64,000 nt of DNA from Malachius bipustulatus (Eukaryota > Arthropoda > Insecta > Coleoptera > Melyridae): assembly GCA_910589415.1 (NCBI GenBank), contig OU342639.1:23754268-23818267 (forward strand), in the 5' to 3' direction. The stretch's first letter is position 1. Each line of letters begins with the position of its first letter. Shown here one piece after another: positions 11,093 through 23,891 of this stretch. The notes under the pieces were generated by a model. That model searched no databases, was not told the origin of the DNA, and worked only from the letters and a program-made list of their open reading frames with translations. Made by a program: the position numbers and the translations under genes.

Positions 11093-14000
11093 TTAAAAAT
11101 TATAAAATCTACCCTCAGAAATATAAAATTCTTTCAACCATTTCTGGATAGCTGCAATGTGAAAGTTTCTTGCTTTAATAACTGATTGTGGATCTTCAGG
11201 ATTAGCACCTCTTAGATCCAAATGATGAGCACCTTCAGGTATAATAATGGCTGCAACGGTATTTGAAACGTTGTTTAAAACGCCACCTCCAGACCAAGGA
11301 TCTAGAAGACCATTGCTGAACACTATATTTGATGAGGCAGAAATCTGCTTTCCACCATACTCCAAAATTGCCGTGTTATCTGCTGGATAGACTCCGTAAG
11401 TTTTATAACATTGTTCGGCGTACTCTGTGAAGTTCCAAGGCGAATTAATAAACATGTCGTTATCGGATGAACACATGGGCATTATAATTTCTGTACAGGC
11501 CTACGACAAAAAAATATATGTTACATTAAGCATACTAATATTGTTAAGAGATTTCAGATTTCACTTAGCAACTCTGAATTTATTCTGGAACTAGAGGTTA
11601 GGAACATCGTACATCTGTACTTAATTGTTTGTCTAGATTCTGGCCGATTGGAATCTAGAAAGTGGTTGTATAGAAATTCTACAGCTGCACGAGACAGTTG
11701 GAATAATAACGTGTAGGTTGCATGATCTGTCACATTGTATTCCAGAATACAACTCTAAAATGAACTGAGGCCAACTTAATTATACTAGTGACATATATAA
11801 CATTCGGGAATGTCCGTCTAGAGCGGCACTATCGTCACCTTTCGGGATATGAGATGATGGAGATAGTATCAGTAGATAATAAAATAAAATAAAGTGAAAT
11901 GGTAATAAAAAAATAGATGAGAGTGGGGGTATTAGTAGTTTGGCAGCTATTAAAGGAAGATCGGATAAGTCGGAGAGTTAGAGTCAGAAGGAAAGTAAAG
12001 AAGAAGAGTAGATTTGGAACGTTGGAATGAGAATGTGAAGTGAGACAGTTCAGCTTGAGAAGTGACAAGTTGTGGGGGACAATATCTGACGGTTAATTAC
12101 TGCGAAATTATTGTATATAAATAACATATTATAAACTATTGCAAAGGTAATTTGCTGTAAATAAATGGAATTTCCTAACAATATTTTAATAGATATTTAC
12201 CTGGAAACCCCAGCCTGCATCTCCTAAAGTTGGCGCAGCTGATTCTCCTAAGTCGATGCATTTCGTAGTTCCGGTATAATTTGTGTATACTTGTAACGCT
12301 GCTCCCAACAGTTTGATCAGTTGAGTATTATTAGCATGCTCGGCAGGAGCAAGTTTTGAACAAAATTCTTTAATAGGATAACCCGGCATTGGAGCTAAAA
12401 ATGTTGCAGGATAAGGATAATTCGCCATGGCCATGTTACCATATAAGTCAGTCAGCCATGAAGTAACACTCTGAGAGTCATTTAGGGGTTTACAGAGTTT
12501 CCATTCGTTGGTTAAAAATGTTTTACCATCGGCTGGTAAATTACTGAAAAAAATTCTATTAACTAAGTCTTGGGCACATTATTTTAAACAACTTACGTTA
12601 AAATTGACCAGGACCTCTTTATGATTTCACTACAATCAACATCTGGTACTGCATATTTAAAATCTGAAGTAACAATTCTATTGAAGACATCGCATTCAGT
12701 TAGTCCTGTGAATTGATAGACCGGCGCTGAAGCAGCAATAGCACCAGCCACAGTAGCTGGGTACTTCATTCGAAACCAGGCAGCTAACATTCCACCATAA
12801 GAGCCCCCAAAAGCTATGACAGGCAATTTGTTCACATCACGGGCATGTAGTTTTTGTAGTTTATCTAGTACGTATACGTAATCGGCTAACGCTTGGCTTG
12901 ATGTAAGATAACCCAAGTTTGTTCCGGTATATGATTGATTGCCAAACGGCAAAGTTTCTCCATAATATCTGAAAAAAATACATCATGAATTTTTGTATAA
13001 TGATTTGCAGGGAGTTTTATTTTAGTGTGATAATATGCGGGAGATTCTTACTGGTTTTGAAATATTACAATAACCTGATAGGATCTGACATACTATTGCT
13101 ATTGCTCTAACAAAATATTGATAAAAAATTAAAAGATAAAAAGGGCGAGAAAATTGAGATTTCAAAATTTATATTTCGAATGACTGTTTTTTTGTGTTTT
13201 TACAGATTAAATTAAAGACACGAAAGAGAACGCTTTGAACTTTTTAATATAATACATAATTATATTAGGTAAAAAATTACAAAAAAAAGCATGAGGCTTT
13301 CAATAAGTAACTAGGTACATTTATAAAGATTATTAAGTATTAGATTTTAGAAATGGAATTACGAAAGTGGAAATATTATTTAAATATAAGTTCGTTCATG
13401 TCCTTAAAAAATAGAAATACCAAACAGATTTAATCAAAACCACGAGGCAAAATATTCAAGGGCCATTTCGAATTCGATTATTTTTTTTATCTTTTGATAA
13501 ATAAAAAAATGTAGATACCTTATATCATCTTCATATCTCTTTAAATTGATTGATGTGTATTTTAATTAAGTGACTCTCCTGATCCTCTGATTGTTATTAT
13601 TTATAAGGTAAAGTAGTATAAATTGTTTTAAAAATATATTTATATTCTGTGTAAGTATTTACCTCTTACTAATCCACTTATTTTATTACAAAATAAATAT
13701 AAATCTGATAAAAATTCAATGAGGAACCTACTTATTTTTTATTAGAGCTGCTCTCGTTCAAGAAGTAATTGTATTATTATTGACCAATTAAATAGGTTCA
13801 ATTATATTACTTAACAAATGTTGATAAAATTTTCTATAAAATATAAATTTGAATAATAAAAATGCGGGAAATGTTACCTATGTTCGGCAAAAATTATAAG
13901 AGCATCAAACAAAGGAGCTATGTCAAACATAAATCCTGTGTTATCTGCAAACATGGTGATGTCTCCTTCATTTCCGCAATAAAAGAATATTGGTCCATCT

Positions 14001-14217
14001 TTTGCCCAGTTTTTATCATTCACCAAATATCTTAGTTTGAATGTAGTATTAACTACATAACTGAAAAAAAAATTAAGTTATTGTTTTAAAGAATTAAATT
14101 GACGAATTAAAATTACCTGAAGTGGTCCAGAGGAACGTCCATATATTTAGTTTCATATTCATATCCCAAAATTGGTGAAAATAAGCAAAGTGATAAGAAA
14201 AAAATTATTGAATTCAT
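11093..14217 (-). CDS. PRCP: Lysosomal Pro-X carboxypeptidase (serine peptidase family S28)
   Basis: Five exons in transcription order: 14217-14117, 14060-13878, 12968-12597, 12543-12201 and 11500-11093. All junctions are GT/AG and phases close, giving 468 codons plus stop, within the usual S28 length. The start is a signal peptide (MNSIIFFLSLCLFSPILG). Family marks are FFYCGNEGDI, the oxyanion-side FAEHRYYGET, the nucleophile motif GGSYGGMLAAW, the acid in SNGLLDPWSGGGV and the His in EGAHHLDLR. S28 enzymes remove a C-terminal residue after proline in lysosomes or outside cells. Exon 3 to exon 2 are separated by a large AT-rich intron (12969-13877), and the last intron (11501-12200) carries a purine-rich insertion near 11800-12110. 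A poly(A) signal AATAAA (minus) is at 11044-11039. The protein looks intact. Confidence 0.93.
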
Positions 14218-15528
14218 TTTTTTAACGGAAACAACGAAACAGACACCCAAACCCAACTAATATAAATGATGACTTCTCTTTTCTTATATCATTGAAGATA
14301 AATTAAAGTGTATTATAATAACTTTTAAGTATGTATAACTACATTTTAATATTAATTATCATTAAGTTATTATCTAACGTTTCGTAAAATTGGAGATAAT
14401 AACTACTATTCACGTTCGCATTTCAACTCAATTAATTATTTAATTTTATTTCATAGTTTTTTTTTTGTTTATACCCGCCATAACTCCCACTGCCCTCCAG
14501 TGTTGTCAACTATATCATAAAGCGGCTTTACTTCCATACTTCCAACTTCCACCATTCTTCGTCTTCCACAACTTTGCTACTTCATTGTTTTTTGTGTTCA
14601 CTTATTCTTCCTTTAGCAAATTTCATAATTACATAATTAAGCACAAAATTACTATCAGTATATAGATTTATTTCTAACTGGAACAATAACTTATGTATTT
14701 GGTTGGTTAGTTCTCCAGTTTATTTGAGGATGATATTGATTATTGATTGAATAGGGCATTCTCGAGGCTGGTCGTGAAACGATAGATTCCGGTTTTTCAA
14801 CAATACCTAAAGAAGTAGGTATCATTATTTATTCTATGAATACGAATAAGGATATATTAAGGACTAATTTAATGTTGTTGAAATCGCGCGGTCATTAGGG
14901 GTCATCCGAGTAGCTGCTGAGATGAGCTCAAGGAGTCAAGGACATATTTAAACGGTGTGGCTAAACAGAATGGCTGTTAATTAATATAGAAAAATAATTT
15001 TGGCGATATTTCACGAAAGGAAACAGCAGATTTCAAATAATTTTCGAACAAAATCCAAGCACACAAATTTGTATACCGACCCTATTATTCCTATTATAAA
15101 CAAGTATTATACGTTATACGCGTACTAGATATAACGGTAAAATTAGCCAACAGGCAACATTGCTTAATCGCGCGTTTTTTAAAACATAGAATACCTATTA
15201 CTAGGAAAAAATTATCTAGAAGACTGTCCATTGTCCAGTGCAGGGTCTCTATGGTAGTAGCATAAGTCATGTCATAACTGTCATTGGTTTTATTATATAA
15301 CCCGAGACCAAAGAATTAAAAAAGTCAGGAAGCGTACGTCTATTATTTCAGAAAGATTACCTATTTCGAGCGGGGGAAAGCAAATAATAAGTAATAATGA
15401 ATTAGTTTTAGTGATAAGGAACAGTATAATAATGCCACTCTCTTGTACTGCTTTTATTTTATCACAAAAATAGATATTCTAAAGTTGAACCTATCCTATC
15501 ACCTATCCTACCCCTAGCATACAATAAA
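14218..15528. other. Upstream region of the Pro-X carboxypeptidase gene, no further gene
   Basis: Includes the gene's short 5' leader and probable promoter; a weak TATA-like sequence lies near 14260 on the minus strand. The remainder is AT-rich with no ORF that resembles a gene. Confidence 0.5.
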
Positions 15529-15530
15529 TA

Positions 15531-15893
15531 GACGCTGTCAGTGTGACGTCATTAGGCTGGGCTAAGTGTAAACGGAAACGGTTCCAAATAAAAAAACGTG
15601 GCCATTGTTGTCAGTTGTCGTGATTTAGTTGAAGTTTTAAGTTCACGTGGTCCTGAAGTTTGACTTATTGAGGTTGTTTTCAGGCATTGACCTGCGATGA
15701 TCGCCATCAATTGAATTGAACCAAATCATCATATTTTAGGTTTCCGTGGAGCTCGAGTCGTCTGTCGGTAGTTTAATTTTTATCACTAAAAAATCCGAAT
15801 TTACTGTCATCAAAAGTTTACAGTGAAATTGGCAACTCTGCAACTGTCAAATGCTTGTTTATTTGGAGCCGTGTACCGACCACTGACGGCGTC
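15531..15893 (+). mobile_element. TA-flanked inverted-repeat element with TGACGTCA ends, copy A (363 bp)
   Basis: Begins TA-GACGCTGTCAGTGTGACGTCA and ends CACTGACGGCGTC-TA, so a TA target duplication fits. Internal sequence is closely matched, same orientation, by 52181-52549 (shared GTTGTCAGTTGTCGTGATTT, GTGGAGCTCGAG, CAACTGTCAAATGCTTGTTT). No coding capacity. The end carries the perfect CREB/ATF-type palindrome TGACGTCA. Confidence 0.82.
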
Positions 15894-16177
15894 TATTCAA
15901 TAGTAAATTCTGGTTTGAAAACTCTCTTCTGATTATGTAATTTTGTTAATGCAATTTTGTTCATATTTCTTCTTAATTCAGAAATTTACTTCTAATGAAG
16001 TAAGACAGGTATATAGCTAAAAGCAATAAAAAAAAACAAGATTTGAAACTAAATTATGATTTTGTTTTATGTTCTTAATCAAATAAATGTAAACTAGTTA
16101 CGTGTCTCTTAAGTATTTGATTAATTTTAAATAAATAATTTTCATATTAAATTTAAGTAGCTGCGTTAAGAATGACA

Positions 16178-16311
16178 CAGTAGGTTGCCGTGGAGCTCAA
16201 GCCGTCTGTCTTTAGTTTTATTTTTATCGATAAAAATTCCGCATTTAATAATAATTGTAATCAAAGTTTACAGTGAAATTGGCAATCCTGCATTTCCGCG
16301 ACCACTGACGG
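16178..16311 (+). mobile_element. Truncated copy (right end) of the TGACGTCA element family
   Basis: Shares GCCGTGGAGCTCAAGCCGTC, AGTTTACAGTGAAATTGGCA and the terminal ACCACTGACGGCGTC with copies A and B, but lacks the left half. Confidence 0.7.
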
Positions 16312-16589
16312 CGTCCACGAATTCCACGATACACATATACACGGTATGCCGATTGCTGTTACTATTTTGGTCATTACTGCGCAATGACGTCATGTGGTTG
16401 GATTTTGACTTAAAAGCATTAATCGCGGCGAGGCTGTTTATAAATGTCAAATTATATTGCTTCCATCCTTCTTGCTTGTGTTTTTCTTTGTGCTAGATCT
16501 ATTATAGAAAAATCTTTAATTTGTTTTTCGAAAAAAGTAGATTGAAATTTTTACAATTTTTTTTTAATGTTATTGATTTTTGATTTTCA

Positions 16590-16860
16590 TGATTTTTTTT
16601 TGTACCAAACGACATAAAACCAATATGGCGGCTATAAGATAAACAAAAGTTGACTATGAAAACTCTGGGATTTAGTTGGCCTTGAAAATTTTTAAAATGT
16701 TAAATGGTTAGCTGTTGCCGATTTATGCAAGCCTACAAAGAATTATTTATTTATTCCTGACAATAAAAAAGATATGAGCAATCTCATATGTGTAGTCTTC
16801 CAGCCGCGTGACGTCAGAAGACCGGTACGCAGCCTGCGCAGGCATAGTCTATCGGGTGAC
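16590..16860. repeat. Remnant of the 54-kb fold-back family
   Basis: Shares AATATGGCGG, AAAGTTGACTATGAAAACTC and the TTGCCGATTTATGCAAGCC block with one arm of the element at 54079-55091. Its other arm and its CAGGGTG end are missing. A GTGACGTCA sequence follows at about 16810. Confidence 0.65.
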
Positions 16861-16907
16861 GGCTGACGGCGTCTAAATAATAATAATAATAGTAACAATA
16901 ATTAATA

Positions 16908-17668
16908 GACGCCGTTAGTCTGACGTCACAGGGCGGGGCTAAGTGGTTCTGGTTCCATACAAACCGTTCACAGGGTCGTTGTTGTCAGTTGTCGTGTTTT
17001 TTCCTGAAGTTTGACGTGATACTTTCTCGCCCGCCAGTCGCCAATTTGACATCGAAATGATTGGTGAAACTGAAGTCATTAGTGGGAAGTTTTAGTTTTA
17101 GATATTTTAGTTTGGTTAAAATTAGGCCGTTCAGTTACTTTAGTTAGTCCGTCATCTGTCGCTATTTATTTATTGATTGAGTGCCCACAATAATCGGTAC
17201 CATAATAATTAACCTCACACCTCACTCATCAAAATTAATACCTAATTTCCGAGAAATCAGCTAATGAAAAATTCACAATTTACAACGTAAGTAACTTAAT
17301 AAAATATTTGTAATTTTTTATAAGCGTCCTATCTCCTAGCACTCGTAGCATACACGTAATAATACGTAGGTATATCGTATACAAAGGAAATAAACTCGAT
17401 AATCGAATACAAACGACTCGAAGTTCTACTAATGAGAGACCTCATTACCTTACCAGTTACCACAGAAGCTAACAATTCTTCTTGTGTCAATGTCATTACT
17501 CATTACTACTAATGAGAGATCTCATTAGAGCTTTGATGTTTGACGAGAGTGACGAGACAACTTCCATCAGATCTGGCAAACTTGTTAACGTCAAACCTGT
17601 AAACAACGTTTGTTTGTATGGAACCCTGGCCGTTGGCTCCGCCCACTGACGTCATCACTGTCGGCGTC
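16908..17668 (+). mobile_element. TGACGTCA element family, long variant copy C (761 bp)
   Basis: Ends are TA-GACGCCGTTAGTCTGACGTCA and TGACGTCATCACTGTCGGCGTC-TA. After the shared GTTGTTGTCAGTTGTCGTG the interior diverges from copies A and B and is about twice as long. It includes two direct copies of the sequence ACTAATGAGAGAYCTCATTA, around 17430 and 17510. No ORF. Confidence 0.75.
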
Positions 17669-20600
17669 TATTCCCATTACGCTTCTTCCGGATGTTTTGA
17701 ATTCTACGGTCATTGGTTCCACGGTTTGATGCTGACGTTGGTGACAGATTCAACCTGTCTTTGACCTTGCACTTGCGCAGTCAGTATTCGCTTTGCAACG
17801 TATGAAAATAACGAAAGAAAATGAAATGACAGCAGCGACAGCAGTTGAAACTGATGAATTTAATGGATAGCTATTAGATAGTCAAGGCAAGTTTGGCAAT
17901 TGGCATTGGATGGATATTGGATATTGCATTGGAATCATTGGATTGGATTGGCAAACGCAAAAGTCGTGTGGAAGTGGGGAACGTTGGTAGTTGGTGTACC
18001 TACTTTGTAAAAGCAAGTAAAAGTTAAGCTAGCAGGCTCCATTTTATTTTACGACAAAAATATTCTTCAGCTAGGTGTTCATTCCACTAGTACGCACTCG
18101 TTTTGGGTAATAATAAACGGTTACTAGAGCCGAAAGTTCCGATTTAGGTGTGTTAGTAATATCAGAAAGTTATAAATACCAGTATACTCTTGAGAGAGGT
18201 TTTTTTGGACGCCAGTAGTAGCAGTTGTTCATATTGGTAAGATAATTAATATTGCATGTTCTATGTATCCTTTTGCAGCTTTCTGCCCTGCCGTATTTTC
18301 TTTCCAGTTGGGTATCATTCTTAGTTTTTTTTGCATTCTACTTCAGTGAACGATATTAAAAATGTCACCTTCTCATATAAACTTGTCTTTGTTTATTTCT
18401 ATGCCATTTAAGTTATTATTGTCTTCTCAAGTTTATATGGAAGGTTACTCGGCTCAACAACTTATCTTTTTTAAATCATATATTTTTTGTTTATTTTTAA
18501 CTGAATTGCCAGTAATTCTGTCGTGTATATCTACCTAGATTGCAGCTGTTGTGTTCATATTTAGAACTTTTAGATATTTTGGTTTAAATTTTCAGAATTT
18601 GAGATGTTCTATAATTAAACTAATTAATTCCTTTCCATATTGGAACCAAATCATGTTGATTATTAAATCTTGGGTGCATAATTCCAAGTTCATTTACGTT
18701 CAAGTTAAAAATAAAAACACAATCGCACATGAGATATCTCCAAATACATAATTTCTTGTGTAGGTATTATTTCTTATTACTTTTATCAAATTGTGAAATA
18801 TTTTCAAACAAATTTAATCTACTTTTCTGTTTGTCTCAATAATGTCTTATTTATTTACATTAAATATACCTACAGTACAATATATTATGAAAGGTATTAG
18901 TTATTACGTTGTTGTTTTGTTATTAGAACTCAGTATTCACTAAAGCCTCGATTATTTGAATGCTTGAGAACCTTGTCTTTTAATACAAAGTTGAAACTGT
19001 CATGTTGTAGTTTATCGACTGACCTTCACACCTTATTAAAAAATAGTAATTTACGCATAGAACTACTTTCATTCTAAACTAAAAAGTTGCTAAAATAAAT
19101 AAAAAGTTCTAAGTAAATCAAAGTTATTAATATTCAATTCACTTGATTTCTATGTTGCATTTGTTTTGATCTTCAATGTCTCAACATTGACATTTTGTAT
19201 TAGTTTGACTACCAGCTATTAATAATCAAATTATACAGGTCCTAAAAGTATATAACTGGATAGTACATTTAACCCAGCAGTAGTCGCGATTTCTATGCAA
19301 CATTTTTAGTCGCCTCGGTCTGTGAGACCAGGTCAGGTTTTTTTGAATGTGATAGATTTTTGGTTGCCTTAATTCTTTTAATACAATATGGCGGCCATAA
19401 GAAAAACAAAAGTTGACTATGTGGATAGCTCTTAACGACTACCAAAAATTATTTATTGATTTCCAATTACGAAAAAGATGTGGCAAAAATAAGAAATCTC
19501 GATTTTTCAGTCTTTTCAGGATATTTCAGGAACGTCACAGATATCTTTTATGTCTTGACAGATTTTTGTCTCAGACTTTTCTCTAATTTAACTGACCTTG
19601 TATATCTTAGCTTTTAGGAGGTACATGGTGAGCTCTGAAATAAGGGGCACCTGTATAGACATTGCACCACTTCATAAGGAAAATCTTGTTTTTCTTCCAA
19701 TCACAGAATGCACATCTTCCAGGATCAATATTTTGTTGCACTACCAGCGGTTGCTCTGTTCGGTATTTTTTCTTCAGGATACCCTCTAGGTGGAATTTTT
19801 TGTGTCACTATGAGTCACCACGGTCCCTTAGACCATTATGCTGCCACTTACGTGAAGTTAATTGCACAACTCTCAAACTACGTCACGTCTACAAATGTGT
19901 GACAGCATTTTAGGAAGGTACAGGGAGGCACAGGTGTTTTAACTAGCCTGTTCATTCGGAATGCCTAGTTGAGTACAGACCCCGTCTCACACACCGTGCG
20001 CGACTAGCCAATGGTTAAAAATAATTAGGATTTCCATTATGGTCTAAATCGCTTCGTTTAGGTAGGAGTTAGCGCTCTCTGAAGGAGGCAGCCTAAAGAT
20101 GTTTTATGGATTTTTTGAAAATGTACCATTGGTGGTACATCTTGGCTCTAGGTAATAATTATTTGCAGGAGGCGACTTGTATTACCAATTTGAGGGAGGG
20201 GAGACCGTTTGTTTTATTTTTTATTGTTCTATATTCATAAAATTATTATTTTTTAACCATAATTCTGGTGTTATGAGGAATATTGTATTTGAGAAAGAGT
20301 TTATTTGAATCTTATACCTATAATAATTCATAACCCATAACTCTCGAAAATATAGCCGAGGGCGTAGCCTCAGGATCGTATGTCTATTTACTAGGCGCAC
20401 AACGTTTATTAAAGGCCTACCTAATATCTGTAAGATTTTAGAGAGTCATAATCAAAATAAAAACAGTGTACCAACGGTTCCTGTGATCGGCTCCTGACAA
20501 GACATGCAATGTGTCAATTATTGATCACGGTTGCTGTGCAAAATAAAAAAATTTATTTTGTTTTGTAAAGTTGGATTTACACTTTTCGCAGCCAAAACTG

Positions 20601-22543
20601 GAGTTCTGGAAAGAAATAGTACTAGGTTTTGTAATGGTTTTTCAGAGTTTTGGTTTTTACTTAATAGTTCTGAAAGTAAAGAGAGCCTGGTGGTAATGAT
20701 ATTAATTTTTCAAATTACCTTTGTGTGGGAAGAAATGTGATACTGTTTTCTCTTCTCAACAATCAAACGTAGAAAGTTTCGCTAGTAAATAACATGTTAA
20801 AGGAGATTAAGCTATAGAAGATAATATATTTCGTCCATGATTGTATTTTGATCCTATAACTTCAGTTTTATCAGTTCTGTGCTCCCAGATTTTTTTATTA
20901 TATGAATCAGTGTTTGAACTGATGTGACCTTATTATCGTGCTGTACTTGGTGTATACCATTTCTGCAATACTTTTGCAGTGCAAAATTTATATAAAATAG
21001 GTGTGCATATAAAACAAACTAAATATAAACTTTAATGATATTGGGTACTTGGGAGGTTGTTAAACACTTTATAGTCTATAGTTGCAGTGTTTTCAAAATA
21101 AAAGAGCACGTCAAATTTTGTGAGGCGTAAGTAAAACCATTTTGAGCAGTATCACAACACTACATTTTTTTTTTTAATTATCTACATGTCTGAATGTTTT
21201 CAGTCTTGTAAGTAAAGTGAATTATTATCTCTTTTGAGCTCCCTCTTTTGTTTTTTTATTTTTCTTAAAAAAATCATTTATGAAGGATAATCTAACCTTC
21301 AAGGAATGGGGACTCTTTCTGTCACTGTCAAATTTCTCTGTACTGGAAAAAGGTATCAAGCTTAAATTTAATAGTTATAATAAAGCGTGTTAACCTGACT
21401 AGATTTCACTTCTGAAATAATCCAGTTTAAAGATTTCATTAGTGGTAACAATATTCATAAAATTGTGGATAGTTATTATACCCCCCCCCCCCCTCCTCTT
21501 ATAACTCGCTGCAGTCAATTTTTCTTAACTGTGGCTGTGTCTTTATTTATTTTTCTATTTTTCAAGCGGGGGGGGGGGGGGGGGGACCCTTACTAGGTAG
21601 GACGTTGTCCCTACCTGTGATGGTCTGGTTACACGTAACAAATAGGGTACCTATTCCTTTTTTTCTGTTGGTTTTCTTTGTGTGCATGAATTCAGTGTTG
21701 TGTTTCCAGTAATTTTTAAGGGATTTCTTTGCCTGGATTGATGTGATTTTATTTTAACTAGGCAAGTTTTCATGTTTCACTCCCTATTTTCTAGGGGTTT
21801 CCGTTGGAGGGTAACATTTTTTTTAAGTTTTCTTTCATTGAAGTAAGTCTGTTAAAATTTCCCGATGTTTAATGAATGCTGTCTTCTAAAAGTAGGGACC
21901 TAGTTTGTAGATTTTGTTGTGATCTTTCTTTCCGATAAGTTTTTCTAGAAACTTGTAAGTCAGGGTGTGATCCGTTGTTATTTAAAATGTTTTTTTTTAG
22001 GTTTTTGTGAAGTGATTTTCTTCTTGTCAAATTTTAGTCTTAGTCTGGCCTATAATTGTGTAATTTTCTTTCTTGTTGATTAATATGGGTTTCCCGGATT
22101 TTACATGGATTTTTGTATTGAAAGGGGTAGGTACTGAGGGTTCTGTTTATTAATAATTAATATGTATTATGTAATAAATTGTTTTCTTTTTTGTTTTCTT
22201 TTCATGAGATATAGAGATAAATAAATGAAATAATCACCCAAATATAATAATTAGCATTTGTAGCTCTTATATTCTGGCAGGTTAGGTAGGATTTAAAAGG
22301 ACATTTTTTAGGGGTCTCGAAAATATGATTTTTGTGTTATAATTTTTGTGATATCCCGAAGTGTTTTATTTATTTTTAGTCATATGCGATGTAACTATGT
22401 GATGAATAAACTTGATTTACAAAAATAACTCTACCAATATCGGACTTTTCAAAAATTTTATCACCATACAGTTAATACGTTGGCAAAATCGAACATTTTG
22501 TTAATAACAAGAAAAGCAATTTCTGATTCAAATTATTCGACTC
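17669..22543. other. Gene-poor stretch upstream of Paip2; possible 5' UTR exon
   Basis: No coding gene seen. A donor-like ATTG|GTAAGA at about 18238 after relatively GC-rich sequence (17760-18235) could end a non-coding first exon of Paip2, because the Paip2 coding exon starts directly after a splice acceptor; this is a guess. 19380-19620 is a half copy of the 54-kb fold-back family (AAAGTTGACTAT, AAGAAATCTCGATTTTTCAG). A run of 14 C (21481-21494) faces a run of 18 G (21568-21585). Confidence 0.45.
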
Positions 22544-22546
22544 TAA

Positions 22547-23217
22547 AGGTGCGTACAGACATGCAACAGAACATCGTCACGTAACACCGCCGCGTATCAT
22601 TTCTGTATGCGGCGATGTTGCGTGGACAGCCCAGTTTAAAAAAAAAAATTAGTGCAATAGAACATCGCCCCGAAACATCAACGCGAAACATTTAGGCGTC
22701 CCAGATTTTTTAATTAGTTGCACGAGTGTATTCGAAAAACATGGACGTTGCGGCTGCAGCCTATATAGCAATGCATTAATTTTTTCTTGCACTCGTCAAC
22801 CGTAGCATAAACACTTTTTGCGACATCTTCCCACGCATCATTTTTTCTTTATTTTATTATAATAAAAGGGATGTTTCGTATTCCATAAAATTTCCTTCCC
22901 TCTATAAATTTCGATAAAATTAAGCACGACGTCTTCAGTCCACTCCATTTTTATAACTGATTTGAGTGATTTGTGACCAACACAAAAATTAAAACAACGC
23001 AAGCGTTTCGCAGACACGTCCAAACCGGCAAATCTATAGTGCAACGTCGCCGCGAACATTTCTTTGATGTGACGCCGAAATACCGACAACTGATGGGACG
23101 CTGCGATGTTACTGTGTTACGCTGTTACTGTACTGGTACGATGTTGCAGAGTGCCGTCCAGACTTGATACGCGGTGAAGTTACGTTACGGTGTTCTGTTG
23201 CATGTCTGTACGCACCT
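22547..23217. mobile_element. PIF/Harbinger-type element, 671 bp, TAA target duplication
   Basis: The ends are inverted repeats beginning AGGTGCGTACAGACATGCAA and are flanked on both sides by TAA (22544-22546 and 23218-23220), the three-base duplication typical of PIF/Harbinger. It carries a broken MADF-domain reading frame on the minus strand (separate entry) but no transposase, so it cannot move by itself. It lies in the presumed first intron or promoter region of Paip2, ending about 115 bases before the Paip2 start codon. Confidence 0.85.
22714..22948 (-). pseudogene. MADF-domain fragment of a Harbinger-type element
   Basis: From the ATG at 22948 the minus strand reads MEWTEDVVLNFIEIYRG and later LWNTKHPFYYNK. 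After a run of A residues near 22850 the frame must shift by one base to continue NDAWEDVAKSVYATVDECKK, ending at 22714. Together this is the W-x-D..L...Y and W..V......V..CK... skeleton of a MADF DNA-binding domain, the second protein of PIF/Harbinger transposons. The frameshift and the lack of a downstream tail show it is dead. The one-base shift sits in a homopolymer, so a sequencing error cannot be excluded. Confidence 0.75.
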
Positions 23218-23332
23218 TAAGATAACTATATAACTGTTTACTAAGCACGTGGTGATATGTAGATAAGTTGTGTCTTACTACCTCTACCTTTATTTTTACA
23301 TTGTGTATTTCATTGTGAAGTATTTTCAGAGA

Positions 23333-23891
23333 ATGAAAATGCCGGATAATCAAGCTTCTGAAAATAATATTTTTGATTACGAGGAAGCCTCATATATGGC
23401 CGCCCCGTTTGATAACCCTGAATTCGAAGATGTTAATTCGTCTCCCGAAAATGACTTCTCCGAGTATCTTTGGATGGAAAATGAAGAAGAATTCGATAAA
23501 GAGGTTTATATACTTATAATTATATTCTAACAAGATTTATTAAGAACTTTTAGAACATGATTAATTAAAGGTTAATGATTGTAGGTCTTGCAACGTTTAG
23601 AAGAAGAAGCATTGATGGAAGAATGTATGGAAGCAATGCTCGCTGATGAAAATGGCGATAGTTCGAATAATCGACAGGATATACTGTCTGAGTAAGTTTA
23701 TTTGATTAAGATGCATCGTTCTGAAATTATATAATAATTTTTTCAGCCGTTCTTCTGAAATGCCCAGTTTGCTTGGCAATCTGAGGTTAGACGGAAATAA
23801 CGTGGTAGCTCAGGGCAGTAACCTAAATCCTCTAGCAGCTGAATTTGTTCCCAGCGGCCGCTTTGAAAAAAGCCAGAATTCATCTGCATAA
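23333..23891 (+). CDS. Paip2: Polyadenylate-binding protein-interacting protein 2
   Basis: Three coding exons: 23333-23503, 23585-23691 and 23747-23891, all GT/AG (the first donor is a weak GTTTAT). They encode 140 residues, the normal size for Paip2. The acidic PAM1 region is seen as YLWMENEEEFDKEVLQRLEE followed by MEECMEAMLADE. The C-terminal PAM2 motif reads SNLNPLAAEFVPSGRF, which in the family binds the MLLE domain of poly(A)-binding protein. Paip2 represses translation by displacing PABP from poly(A) and from eIF4G, acting in the cytoplasm. The start was chosen as the first ATG after a splice acceptor (TTTTCAG, 23329), so a non-coding first exon lies upstream. A poly(A) signal AATAAA is at 24418-24423, giving a 3' UTR of about 530 bases. 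Confidence 0.93.

Noticed and set aside
11800..12110. Possible solo LTR in the last PRCP intron
   Set aside because: Purine-rich insertion with a TATATAAA and an AATAAA late in it, but I could not find matching ends or a target duplication.
19598..19913. Overlapping small plus-strand frames
   Set aside because: They cover three frames of the same repeat-like DNA next to a fold-back remnant; none has a motif or splice support.
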